From Taudactylus pleione (lineage: Eukaryota > Chordata > Amphibia > Anura > Myobatrachidae): a DNA stretch of 64,000 nt. The position numbers and the translations under genes are program-made. The notes under the pieces are model-generated. The model ran no database searches and was not told the origin of the DNA. It saw only the letters and a list, made by a program, of their open reading frames with translations. Shown piece after piece: positions 55,167-64,000 of this stretch (its first letter is position 1; the number at the start of each line of letters is the position of its first letter). The stretch spans positions 5,781,501 through 5,845,500 of the forward strand of contig JAUIMM010000088.1 in NCBI GenBank assembly GCA_031769625.1. Reading direction: 5' to 3'.

Positions 55167-55215
55167 TATATAAGGTACCCGCATCGGCGCCATTTTCTCA
55201 CTCGGCTGTGGACAG
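55167..55215 (+). promoter_or_regulatory. Core promoter-like region of the complete hAT
   Basis: TATATAAGG at 55167-55175 is followed about 15 bp later by GGCGCCATTTTCTCACTCGG and GCTGTGGACAGTG. GCCATTTT resembles the YY1 site found in many initiator regions. The order TATA, GCCATTT, CNGGCTGTG is preserved in two diverged sister copies. The ATG lies 3.9 kb downstream beyond the tandem array, so transcription from here would need an unusually long leader or an intron. Confidence 0.55.
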
Positions 55216-55523
55216 TGAAGAGGGAGGGTGGGAGTTAGGGCTGTGTAGTGTAGTGTAGTGTAGTGCTGCTGTTGTCCACTACTTCAAAGTCCATAGGGGC
55301 TGGCTGTGTTGTGCTGTGCTGCTGTTGTTAATAGGGGCTGTGTCCACTACTTCAAAGTCCATAGGGGCTGGCTGGACTGTGTTGTGCAGTCAGTTCTCCA
55401 TAGGGGCTGTGTCCACTCCAAAGTCCTGTGCAGTGTCCCAGTCCTAAAGGGGTTCTGTAGTGTTGTCCAGGGGGTGCACTGTCCATCAGGGGTGCTCCCC
55501 CCAAGTGCTAAAAAAATTATATA

Positions 55524-58500
55524 TTTTCTGTGTTTGTGAATTGTGTGCGCAGTAGCCACACGTGCATCAACAAAGTAGTGACAAGCGTGCGCCTGTGTCA
55601 TAAGTAAAGGGCCGGCTGGCTTGACCGTTAAAGGGTGCTGTAACCCCCAAAGTACACTCCAGTCCAAACCAAAAAAATAATTATTTTCTGTGTTTGTGAA
55701 TTGTGTGCGCAGTAGCCGCACGTGCATCAACCAAGTAGTGCCAAGCGTACGCCTGTGTCATAAGTAAAGGGCCGGCTGGCTTGACCGTTAAAGGGTGCTG
55801 TAACCCCCGAAAGTACACTCCTGTCCAAACCAAAAAAAAAATTATTTTCTGTGTTTGTGAATTGTGTGCGCAGTAGACGCACGTGCATCAACAAAGTAGT
55901 GCCAAGCGTGCGCCTGTGTCATAAGTAAAGGGCCGGCTGGCTTGACCGTTAAGGGTGCTGTAACCCCCGAAAGTACACTCCAGTCCAAACCAAAAAGAAA
56001 ATTATTTTCTGTGTTTGTGAATTGTGTGCGCAGTAGCCTCACGTGCATCAACAAAGTAGTGCCAAGCGTGCGCCCGTGTCATAAGTAAAGGGCCGGCTGG
56101 CTTGACTGTTAAAGGGTGCTGTAACCCCCAAAGTACACTCCAGTCCAAACTAAAAAATAATAATTTTCTGTGTTTGTGAATTGTGTGCGCAGTAGCCGCA
56201 CGTGCATCAACCAAGTAGTGACAAGCGTGCGCCTGTGTCATAAGTAAAGGGCCGGCTGTCTTGACCGTTAAAGGGTGCTGTAACCCCCAAAGTACACTCC
56301 AGTCCAAACCAAAAAAATAATTATTTTCTGTGTTTGTGAATTGTGTGCGCAGTAGCCTCACGTGCATCAACAAAGTAGTGCCAAGCGTGCGCCCGTGTCA
56401 TAAGTAAAGGGCCGGCTGGCTTGACTGTTAAAGGGTGCTGTAACCCCCAAAGTACACTCCAGTCCAAACTAAAAAATAATAATTTTCTGTGTTTGTGAAT
56501 TGTGTGCGCAGTAGCCGCACGTGCATCAACCAAGTAGTGACAAGCGTGCGCCTGTGTCATAAGTAAAGGGCCGGCTGGCTTGACCGTTAAAGGGTGCTGT
56601 AACCCCCAAAGTACACTCCAGTCCAAACCAAAAAAATAATTATTTTCTGTGTTTGTGAATTGTGTGCGCAGTAGCCGCACGTGCATCAACCAAGTAGTGC
56701 CAAGCGTGCGCCTGTGTCATAAGTAAAGGGCCGGCTGGCTTGACCGTTAAAGGGTGCTGTAACCCCCGAAAGTACACTCCTGTCCAAACCAAAAAAAAAA
56801 TTATTTTCTGTGTTTGTGAATTGTGTGCGCAGTAGCCTCACGTGCATCAACAAAGTAGTGCCAAGCGTGCGCCCGTGTCATAAGTAAAGGGCCGGCTGGC
56901 TTGACTGTTAAAGGGTGCTGTAACCCCCAAAGTACACTCCAGTCCAAACTAAAAAAAAATAATTTTCTGTGTTTGTGAATTGTGTGCGCAGTAGACGCAC
57001 GTGCATCAACAAAGTAGTGCCAAGCGTGCGCCTGTGTCATAAGTAAAGGGCCGGCTGGCTTGACCGTTAAAGGGTGCTGTAACCCCCAAAGTACACTCCA
57101 GTCCAAACCAAAAAAAAAAATATTTTCTGTGTTTGTGAATTGTGTGCGCAGTAGCCGCACGTGCATCAACAAAGTAGTGCCAAGCGTGCGCCTGTGTCAT
57201 AAGTAAAGGGCCGGCTGGCTTGACCGTTAAGGGTGCTGTAACCCCCGAAAGTACACTCCAGTCCAAACCAAAAAAAAAATTATTTTCTGTGTTTGTGAAT
57301 TGTGTGCGCAGTAGCCGCACGTGCATCAACAAAGTAGTGCCAAGCGTGCGCCTGTGTCATAAGTAAAGGGCCGGCTGGCTTGACCGTTAAAGGGTGCTGT
57401 AACCCCCGAAAGTACACTCCAGTCCAAACCAAAAAAAAAATTATTTTCTGCGTTTGTGAATTGTGTGCGCAGTAGCCGCACGTGCATCAACAAAGTAGTG
57501 CCAAGCATGCGCCTGTGTCATAAGTAAAGGGCCGGCTGGCTTGACCGTTAAAGGGTGCTGTAACCCCCAAAGTACACTCCAGTCCAAACCAAAAAAAAAA
57601 TTATTTTCTGTGTTTGTGAATTGTGTGCGCAGTAGCCGCACGTGCATCAACAAAGTAGTGCCAAGCGTGCGCCTGTGTCATAAGTAAAGGGCCGGCTGGC
57701 TTGACCGTTAAAGGGTGCTGTAACCCCCAAAGTACACTCCAGTCCAAACCAAAAAAAAATTATTTTCTGTGTTTGTGAATTGTGTGCGCAGTAGCCGCAC
57801 GTGCATCAACAAAGTAGTGCCAAGCGTGCGCCTGTGTCATAAGTAAAGGGCCGGCTGGCTTGACCGTTAAAGGGTGCTGTAACCCCCGAAAGTACACTCC
57901 AGTCCAAACCAAAAAAAAAATTATTTTCTGTGTTTGTGAATTGTGTGCGCAGTAGCCGCACGTGCATCAACAAAGTAGTGCCAAGCGTGCGCCTGTGTCA
58001 TAAGTAAAGGGCCGGCTGGCTTGACCGTTAAGGGTGCTGTAACCCCCGAAAGTACACTCCAGTCCAAACCAAAAAAAAAATAATTTTCTGTGTTTGTGAA
58101 TTGTGTGCGCAGTAGCCGCACGTGCATCAACAAAGTAGTGCCAAGAGTGCGCCTGTGTCATAAGTAAAGGGCCGGCTGGCTTGACCGTTAAAGGGTGCTG
58201 TAACCCCCAAAGTACACTCCAGTCCAAACCAAAAAAAAAATTATTTTCTGTGTTTGTGAATTGTGTGCGCAGTAGCCGCACGTGCATCAACAAAGTAGTG
58301 CCAAGCGTGCGCCTGTGTCATAAGTAAAGGGCCGGCTGGCTTGACCGTTAAAGGGTGCTGTAACCCCCGAAAGTACACTCCAGTCCAAACCAAAAAAAAA
58401 ATTATTTTCTGTGTTTGTGAATTGTGTGCGCAGTAGCCGCACGTGCATCAACAAAGTAGTGCCAAGCGTGCGCCTGTGTCATAAGTAAAGGGCCGGCTGG

Positions 58501-59060
58501 CTTGACCGTTAAGGGTGCTGTAACCCCCGAAAGTACACTCCAGTCCAAACCAAAAAAAAAATAATTTTCTGTGTTTGTGAATTGTGTGCGCAGTAGCCGC
58601 ACGTGCATCAACAAAGTAGTGCCAAGAGTGCGCCTGTGTCATAAGTAAAGGGCCGGCTGGCTTGACCGTTAAAGGGTGCTGTAACCCCCAAAGTACACTC
58701 CAGTCCAAACCAAAAAAAAAATTATTTTCTGTGTTTGTGAATTGTGTGCGCAGTAGCCGCACGTGCATCAACAAAGTAGTGCCAAGCGTGCGCCTGTGTC
58801 ATAAGTAAAGGGCCGGCTGGCTTGACCGTTAAAGGGTGCTGTAACCCCCGAAAGTACACTCCAGTCCAAACCAAAAAAAAAATTATTTTCTGTGTTTGTG
58901 AATTGTGTGCGCAGTAGCCGCACGTGCATCAACAAAGTAGTGCCAAGCGTGCGCCTGTGTCATAAGTAAAGGGCCGGCTGGCTTGACCATTAAGGGTGCT
59001 GTAACCCCCGAAAGTACACTCCAGTCCAAACCAAAAAAAAAATTATTTTCTGTGTTTAGC
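55524..59060. repeat. Tandem array, 22 units of ~160 bp plus a partial unit
   Basis: GTTTGTGAATTGTGTGCGCA recurs every 159-161 bp from about 55531 to 58893; a 23rd unit is cut at 59053. Each full unit contains CACGTG, a palindromic E-box, then GCATCAAC.AAGTAGTG, GGGCCGGCTGGCTTGAC, GGTGCTGTAACCCCC, AGTACACTCC and a short A-tract. Variants (AGTAGCCGC, AGTAGCCTC, AGTAGACGC; CCCAAAGT or CCCGAAAGT; A-tract length) mark unit types. Three-unit blocks 57931-58411 and 58412-58892 are essentially identical, shifted by 481 bp. Two-unit blocks near 56010-56328 and 56329-56648 repeat with a 319-bp shift. Minus-strand frames of 60-127 codons across it are by-products of repetition. Confidence 0.95.
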
Positions 59061-59091
59061 CGCACGTATATATCAAATTGATATAACATAA

Positions 59092-62000
59092 ATGGAGGAC
59101 CAAACTTTCTCCGATAAAAATAAAATAGAGAAAGATCAAGAACCACTTCCTCCTAGTGCTGAAGCTGCTGCCACTAGTCATGACATAGACAATAACATGC
59201 CATCAACGTCGTCTGCCAAGGCCGATGCCCAATGTCATAGTAGAGGGCACATACAATCCCAAATGGCAAAGTTCAGGAAAATGACCTTGAAAAAGACATT
59301 TAAATCAGCTGAAGAGAAACGTAAACTTGCCAATATGCCATTTACGACACGGAGTGGCAAGGAACGGCTAAGGTCAATCCCTAGTATGTTCATGACTAGT
59401 GGTTCAGCTTCACATGACGATGGAAGCCCTCCTCCCACTAAAAAAATCAAAAAAGTTAAGCTGGCAAAAGCACAGCGAAGAACTGTGCTTTCTAAGAAGA
59501 TATCACAAATCCCCAAGGAGAGTCCAAGTGTGGTGGTGGTTGCGATGCCTGACCTTCCCAGCACTGGACGGGAAGAGGTGGCTCTTTCCACCATTTGCAC
59601 GCCCCCTGCAAGTGCTGAAAGGAGCACCCACAGTCCACTTGCTGATATGCAAATTGAAGATGTCACTGTTGAAGTACAACAGGATGAGGATACTGGTGTA
59701 GCTGGCGCTGAGGAGGAAGTTGGCGAGGAGGACTCTGATGGTGATGTGGTTTGTTTAAATCAGGCTCCGGGGGAGACAGTTGTTGTCCGTGGGATGAAAA
59801 AGCCCATCACGGTCATGCCTGGGCAGAAGACCAAACATTCCACCTCTTTGGTCTGGCAATATTTCTATCCAAATCCGGACAACAACTGTCTTGCCATATG
59901 TACCATATGTAAAGGTGAAATAAGTAGGGGTAGGGACGTCAACCACCTAGGAACATCCTCCCTTATACGGCACCTGCAGCGCGTTCATAAAAAGTTACTG
60001 TCAAGTTCAGAAACTTTGGCTAAGACCATAAGCAGTCCAGGGACACCTAAATCCCGTTGTCCTGTTGTATCCAAGCGCCTGCAAACCACACCGTCAACTC
60101 CCTCCTCGTCAATTTCCTCCTTAGTCAGGATCGGAAGTAGTCCTGCAGGCCATGTCACTGGCATGACTGACTCTCCTATCCGGCATTCCTCCGGAGGATC
60201 CTGCATTGCTACGCCTACTGCTGCCGCTGCTGCTGTTGCTGCTGCTGGGAGTCGTTCATCATCCCAGAGAGGAAGTAGGAACACCACTACTTTTACTAAA
60301 CAATTGACCCTCCAACAGTCCTTAGCGAGGAGGATGAAGTACGACAGCAGTCGTCCTGAAGCAAAACGTATAACTGAGGCCTTGACTGCTATGTTGGTGT
60401 TAGACGTGCGTCCGGTATCCACCATTAGTGCAGTGGGATTTAGACAATTGATGGAGGTAGTGTGTCCCCGGTTCCAAATCCCGTCTAGATTCCACTTCAC
60501 TAGGCAGGCGATACCGAGACTGTACAGAAACGTCAGAAAAAGTGTCCTCAGTGTCCTGAAAAATGCCGTTGTACACAATGTCCACTTAACCACGGACATG
60601 TGGACAAGTGGAACAGGGCAGACTAAGGACTATATGACTGTGACAGCCCACTGGGTAGATGTATCACCTTACGCAGCAACAGCAGCAGCGTCACCAGTAG
60701 CAGCATCTCAGAAACGCCAGCTCGTTACAAGGCAGGCTACGCTGTGTATCACCGGTTTCAGTAAGAGGCACACCGCCGACAACCTCTTAGAGAAACTGAG
60801 GGAAATCATCGCCCAGTGGCTTACCCCACTTAGACTCTCCTGGGGATTTGTGATATCTGACAACGCCACCAATATTGTGCGGGCATTACATCTGGGCAAT
60901 TTCCAGCACGTCCCATGTTTTGCTCACACAATAAACTTGGTGGTGCAGAATTTTCTGAAAAGCGACAGGGGCGTGCAGGAGACGCTTTGGGTGGCCCGAA
61001 AAATTTCTGGCCACTTTCGCCATTCAGCAACTGCGTGCCGAAGACTGGAGCGCCAGCAAACACTCTTGAACCTGCCCCGCCATCACCTGAAGCAAGAGGT
61101 TGTGACGCGGTGGAACTCAACCCTCTATATGCTTCAGAGGATGGAGGAGCAGCAAAAGGCCATACAAGCCTATACATCCACCTATGACATAGGCAAAGGA
61201 GGGGGTATGCACCTGACTCAAGCGCAGTGGAGAATGATTTCCGTGTTGTGCAAGGTTCTCCAGCCCTTCGAACTTGCCACACGTGAAGTCAGTTCAGACA
61301 CTGCCAGCTTGAGTCAGGTCATTCCCCTCATCAGGCTTTTGCTGAAGCAGCTGGAGAAAGTGAAGGAGGAGCTAAGACGGAGCGATTCCGCTCGGCATGT
61401 GGGACTTGTGGATGAAGCCCTTCATTCGCTTTGCCAGGATTCCAGGGTGGTCAATCTGTTGAAATCAGACCACTACATTTTGGCCACCGTGTTCGATCCT
61501 AGGTTTAAAGCCTATGTGGTGTCTCTCTTTCCGGCCGACACAAACCTGCAGAGGTGCAAAGACCTGCTGGTGAACACACTGTCAGCTGAAGCGGAACGTG
61601 ACACGTCAACGGCTCCTTCTTCATTTTCTCCCGCAACTGGGGCTGCCAGGAAAAAACTTATGTATCCTAAGCAACCCGCTGGTGGTGATGCAGGGCAGGC
61701 AGGACCAAGTTTGGACATCTGGTCCGGACTGAAGGACCTGGCAACAATTTCTGACATGTCTACTGTCACTGCATATGATACTGTCACCATTGACAGAATG
61801 GTGGAGGATTACATCGGTGACAGCATCCAAGTAGGCATGTCAGACAGTCCATACCTGTACTGGCAGGAAAAAGAGGCAATTTGGAGGCCCCTGTACAAAC
61901 TGGCTCTATTTTACCTGAGTTGCCCCCCCTCCAGTGTGTACTCCGAAAGAGTGTTTAGTGCAGCCGGGAACCTTGTCAGCGAAAGGCGTAGGAGGTTGCT

Positions 62001-62205
62001 TCCACAGAATGTGGAGAAGATGATGTTCATCAAAATTAATTATCAGCTCTTCCAGGGAGACCAGCCTCCAGAAGGTACAGAGGGACCTGTGGTGGTGGAT
62101 TCAAGTGGGGACGAGTTAATACTTTGTGAGGATGAGGATGTACACACTGAAGAGGGTGAGGAATCGGTGGATGAGGAGGATGAGGATGACATCTTGCCTC
62201 CGTAG
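59092..62205 (+). CDS. hAT-family transposase with BED zinc finger, intact, 1037 aa
   Basis: Cut-and-paste transposase expected to bind the element's ends in the nucleus and move it. ATG at 59092 has A at -3 and G at +4; TAG ends at 62205. Residues 1-240 are charged, with an acidic stretch near 205-225. A BED finger spans about 249-300 with ligands C270, C273, H294 and H299 (C-X2-C-X20-H-X4-H). A low-complexity Ser/Ala linker covers about 330-405. The RNase H-like catalytic core shows D502 in TTDMWTSGTG, D590 in VISDNATNI and E952 in YSERVFSAAG, the expected hAT DDE triad. VTRWNSTLY lies before the helical insertion. The C-terminal dimerisation region (LALFYLSCPP to MMFIKIN) precedes an acidic tail (about 1000-1037). 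The length is larger than most hAT transposases. Motifs are closest to Ac/ZBED-type hATs. It could alternatively be a recently silenced copy, but no inactivating change is visible. Confidence 0.93.
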   Translation: MEDQTFSDKNKIEKDQEPLPPSAEAAATSHDIDNNMPSTSSAKADAQCHSRGHIQSQMAKFRKMTLKKTFKSAEEKRKLANMPFTTRSGKERLRSIPSMFMTSGSASHDDGSPPPTKKIKKVKLAKAQRRTVLSKKISQIPKESPSVVVVAMPDLPSTGREEVALSTICTPPASAERSTHSPLADMQIEDVTVEVQQDEDTGVAGAEEEVGEEDSDGDVVCLNQAPGETVVVRGMKKPITVMPGQKTKHSTSLVWQYFYPNPDNNCLAICTICKGEISRGRDVNHLGTSSLIRHLQRVHKKLLSSSETLAKTISSPGTPKSRCPVVSKRLQTTPSTPSSSISSLVRIGSSPAGHVTGMTDSPIRHSSGGSCIATPTAAAAAVAAAGSRSSSQRGSRNTTTFTKQLTLQQSLARRMKYDSSRPEAKRITEALTAMLVLDVRPVSTISAVGFRQLMEVVCPRFQIPSRFHFTRQAIPRLYRNVRKSVLSVLKNAVVHNVHLTTDMWTSGTGQTKDYMTVTAHWVDVSPYAATAAASPVAASQKRQLVTRQATLCITGFSKRHTADNLLEKLREIIAQWLTPLRLSWGFVISDNATNIVRALHLGNFQHVPCFAHTINLVVQNFLKSDRGVQETLWVARKISGHFRHSATACRRLERQQTLLNLPRHHLKQEVVTRWNSTLYMLQRMEEQQKAIQAYTSTYDIGKGGGMHLTQAQWRMISVLCKVLQPFELATREVSSDTASLSQVIPLIRLLLKQLEKVKEELRRSDSARHVGLVDEALHSLCQDSRVVNLLKSDHYILATVFDPRFKAYVVSLFPADTNLQRCKDLLVNTLSAEAERDTSTAPSSFSPATGAARKKLMYPKQPAGGDAGQAGPSLDIWSGLKDLATISDMSTVTAYDTVTIDRMVEDYIGDSIQVGMSDSPYLYWQEKEAIWRPLYKLALFYLSCPPSSVYSERVFSAAGNLVSERRRRLLPQNVEKMMFIKINYQLFQGDQPPEGTEGPVVVDSSGDELILCEDEDVHTEEGEESVDEEDEDDILPP

Positions 62206-62690
62206 AGCCAGTTTGTGCAGGGATACATTAATTGCCAGCTTGTTTTGTGGGGGCCCAAACGAACCAATCATTTCAGCCACAGTTGTGTGGCAGACCCTGG
62301 CGCTGAAATGATTGATTTGTTAAAGTGTGCATGTCCTGTTTATACAACATAAGGGTGGGTGGGAGGGCCCAAGGACAATTCCATCTTGCACCTCTTTTTT
62401 TTCTTTGCATTATGTACAGTTTGGGGCCTAGTTTTTCTAACTGCCATCCTGTCTGCCACTGCAGTGTCACTCCTAGATGGGTCACGTGTTTGTGCCGCCC
62501 ACTCGTGTCGCTTAGCATAGTCATCCAGCTACCTCGGTGCAACCTTTTGGACATAAAAACACTATTGTGAGGTGTGAGGTGTTCAGAATAGACTGGAAAT
62601 GAGTGGAAATTAAGGTTATTGAGGTTAATAATAGCATAGGAGCAGAAAAACCTACAAATTCTGTGATTTTAGCTGTTTTTATGCTTTTTT
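62206..62690 (+). other. 3' non-coding region of the complete hAT
   Basis: About 480 bp between stop and right subterminal repeats. No clear AATAAA was found. It contains GAACCAATCATTTCAGC and its near-complement GCTGAAATGATTGATTTG (62260-62320), a 60-bp hairpin. The same region is conserved in copies 1 and 3. Confidence 0.6.
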
Positions 62691-62694
62691 TCAA

Positions 62695-62825
62695 AAAAAT
62701 ACAGATCCAAAACACAAAACCCAGAACCCAAAACACCGAAGGGTGGTTTTGGCAAAACCAATCCAGATCCAAAACACGAAGAAAGATCCAGATCCAAAAC
62801 CAAAACACAAAACACGAAAAGTGGC
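62695..62825. promoter_or_regulatory. Right subterminal repeats GATCCAAAACAC
   Basis: AGATCCAAAACAC at 62703 and 62764 and AGATCCAAAACCAAAACAC near 62790, plus further AAAACAC copies, within 130 bp of the right end. Equivalent GTTTTGGATCTG motifs lie at 42125-42440 in copy 3. Likely transposase-recognition repeats; inference from the hAT family. Confidence 0.5.
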
Positions 62826-62840
62826 CGGTGCACACCCCTA

Positions 62841-62848
62841 GTACGGAC
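62841..62848. repeat. 8-bp target-site duplication, right (GTACGGAC)
   Basis: Identical to 54999-55006. Confidence 0.9.
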
Positions 62849-63204
62849 GCGCTTTGCGTGTGACAAAGAATCAGGCCCTTTATGAATTGGTCTACTAGAC
62901 ATAGCTGCTACACTACCATGCATCCTCACAGCTTATCATCATTGGTTAATATTTTAATGACGGATGTGCTAAAATACAACCCTGAGCCACAAGTATATTG
63001 ATGAAACCTTGTACCAGAAATTCTATACGTTGCGCTTTCAGTGAGTTAATGAAGCCGGAGGGACTGTTTTCTAGTGCGTAAGATTTAGCTTTTATTGTTA
63101 GTAAACACAACCATTTGAATTAATGATGCATAATATTGTGTCCATGTGAAATATTTTTGCCACATTATTGTATTCACTACTAATATTGTTTTTTAACTGA
63201 TTAA
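62849..63204. other. No gene seen
   Basis: Starts with a possible end of a 3-bp-TSD MITE (GAATCAGGCCC at 62868-62878). The rest is A+T-rich. Confidence 0.5.
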
Positions 63205-63403
63205 GGGGTCTATTTACTAAGCAGTGTTAGGAGACAGAGTGAAAAGTGATAAGAAAGTGATAAGGCGTCGGCCAATCAGCTCCCAACTGCCATCTTACAG
63301 GCTGTGTTTCAAAAATGACAGTTGGTAGCTGATTGGCTGGCACCTTATCACTTTCTTATCACTTTTCACTCTGTCTCCTAACACTGCTTAGTAAATAGAC
63401 CCC
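63205..63403. mobile_element. Palindromic MITE, GGGGTCTATTTACTAAGC termini
   Basis: 199-bp near-perfect foldback, same family as 16533-16709. Arms extend through AGTGTTAGGAGACAGAGTGA and CCAATCAGCT with a short centre near 63295. Confidence 0.85.
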
Positions 63404-64000
63404 TATATTTTTAATATGAACTACTTATTTAACTGGCATCTTTTTGGTATATTTTATTATTATAGCCTTTAGCACTACCATTTCCCACTTTTACACTGTA
63501 TCTGCAGCCTTTTGGTGAGGAGAGAAAGCTGGGAATAAATACTTACAGTAGCTAATTTTCTTGTGAAAGTAAAGCACATTATATTTGCAGAAAACCATTT
63601 GTTTTGTCTTGATTTAAACTCAATAAGCCTCTTAAAAGAACAGTTATCATCTACCAATTAAGTCTTGCAAGTTTCCACCAAAGGAAAATGACAGCAGCAT
63701 TTTTGCATAAGCCTGTTCACATACTAATTATATTGGAGAGATATTACATTATTGTCTGAAAGTTCTTTAATAAAATATGTAAACTAACATTAGGAAATCA
63801 TATGCCACTGATTCAGGCTTGTTCAATAAGGCAACGGAAAAGGTAAGAATAGGAGCGGTTAGCACAATTCAGCAATAGGTGTAGGATCTGCATTAGTTTG
63901 ATCTGAGAATAATATTTACTTTGACCTAACGTTTTTGCTATGATATTTCCCAAAACTTATTTTTTAATTGCCCATAAACAAGAATATTATTCAAAGGTGT
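63404..64000. other. No gene seen
   Basis: A+T-rich sequence without recognisable features. Confidence 0.6.

Larger units (their letters stand above)
55007..62840 (+). mobile_element. Complete autonomous-type hAT transposon (hAT-Ac-like, BED finger)
   Basis: 7834 bp. The left terminus TAGGGGTGAGCGGG and the right terminus (complement TAGGGGTGTGCACC) agree at 10 of the first 11 bases. GTACGGAC is duplicated on both flanks. Left subterminal sequence carries CCGAGTC/GACTCGG motifs, and right subterminal sequence carries GATCCAAAACAC motifs. Inside are a TATA-containing core, a 22-unit tandem array and an intact 1037-residue transposase. With ends, duplication and gene all intact, this is a candidate active or recently active element. 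Confidence 0.93.

Noticed and set aside
55524..59060. CRISPR-like array
   Set aside because: Units are ~160 bp and contiguous with no unique spacers, in eukaryotic transposon context.
55347..59146. Series of 60-127-codon minus-strand frames with repeated LRTQFTN-type peptides
   Set aside because: They recur with the 160-bp unit and shift frame with unit length and A-tract changes; no start context, domain or continuity. They are by-products of the tandem array.
59235..61282. Minus-strand frames of 143, 204 and 150 codons
   Set aside because: They lie antisense to the intact transposase, whose motifs explain the sequence.

Overview
The window reads as repeat-dense, gene-poor DNA from a large vertebrate genome. 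An anuran amphibian fits best, because it combines a Neptune-like Penelope element with inverted pseudo-LTRs, Rex1- and L2-clade LINEs, BED-finger hAT transposons, a Ty1/copia remnant, a class-I retrovirus and many foldback MITEs. This is inference; no host gene, tRNA or rRNA was recognised. Only one long open reading frame is intact: a 1037-residue hAT transposase at 59092-62205 (+).

Layout. 1-4750: decayed hAT copy on the minus strand, cut by the window start. 5300-13245: a CCTAACCCT-rich repeat split by an endogenous retrovirus (5555-12968; LTR, gag, partial integrase, env, LTR) with a 4-bp target duplication. 13340-16757: hAT, Tc1-like and pogo-like remnants and MITEs. 17890-20280: Penelope-type tails and an element with a reverse transcriptase between inverted arms, next to (TA)n tracts. 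20430-23878: hAT-type and 3-bp-TSD MITEs. 24385-28990: a copia integrase split by an L2 LINE. 30500-41716: short DNA transposons, several with clear target duplications. 42103-47595: second decayed hAT copy with nested insertions. 47807-51610: more hAT-type and foldback elements. 51736-54998: Rex1-type LINE on the minus strand. 55007-62840: complete hAT element with 8-bp target duplication. 62849-64000: MITE and A+T-rich sequence.

Most striking points. (1) The complete hAT element carries 22 copies of a 160-bp unit between its promoter-like 5' end and the transposase gene, each with a CACGTG E-box. Its two decayed relatives carry unrelated tandem repeats in the same slot, while a TATA plus GCCATTT core is kept in all three. 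(2) A MITE family with 3-bp target duplications is built almost wholly from consecutive small hairpins (about 12 in one 549-bp copy), and unrelated MITE families here share that design. (3) The retrovirus has lost protease, reverse transcriptase and RNase H, and a second copy of its leader sits at the deletion point.

The genes here do not form a host pathway. They are selfish elements at different stages of decay, and the nesting order gives relative ages: copia before L2, hAT copy 3 before its MITEs, Rex1 before the complete hAT. All family names rest on motif recognition by eye; no database search was run.
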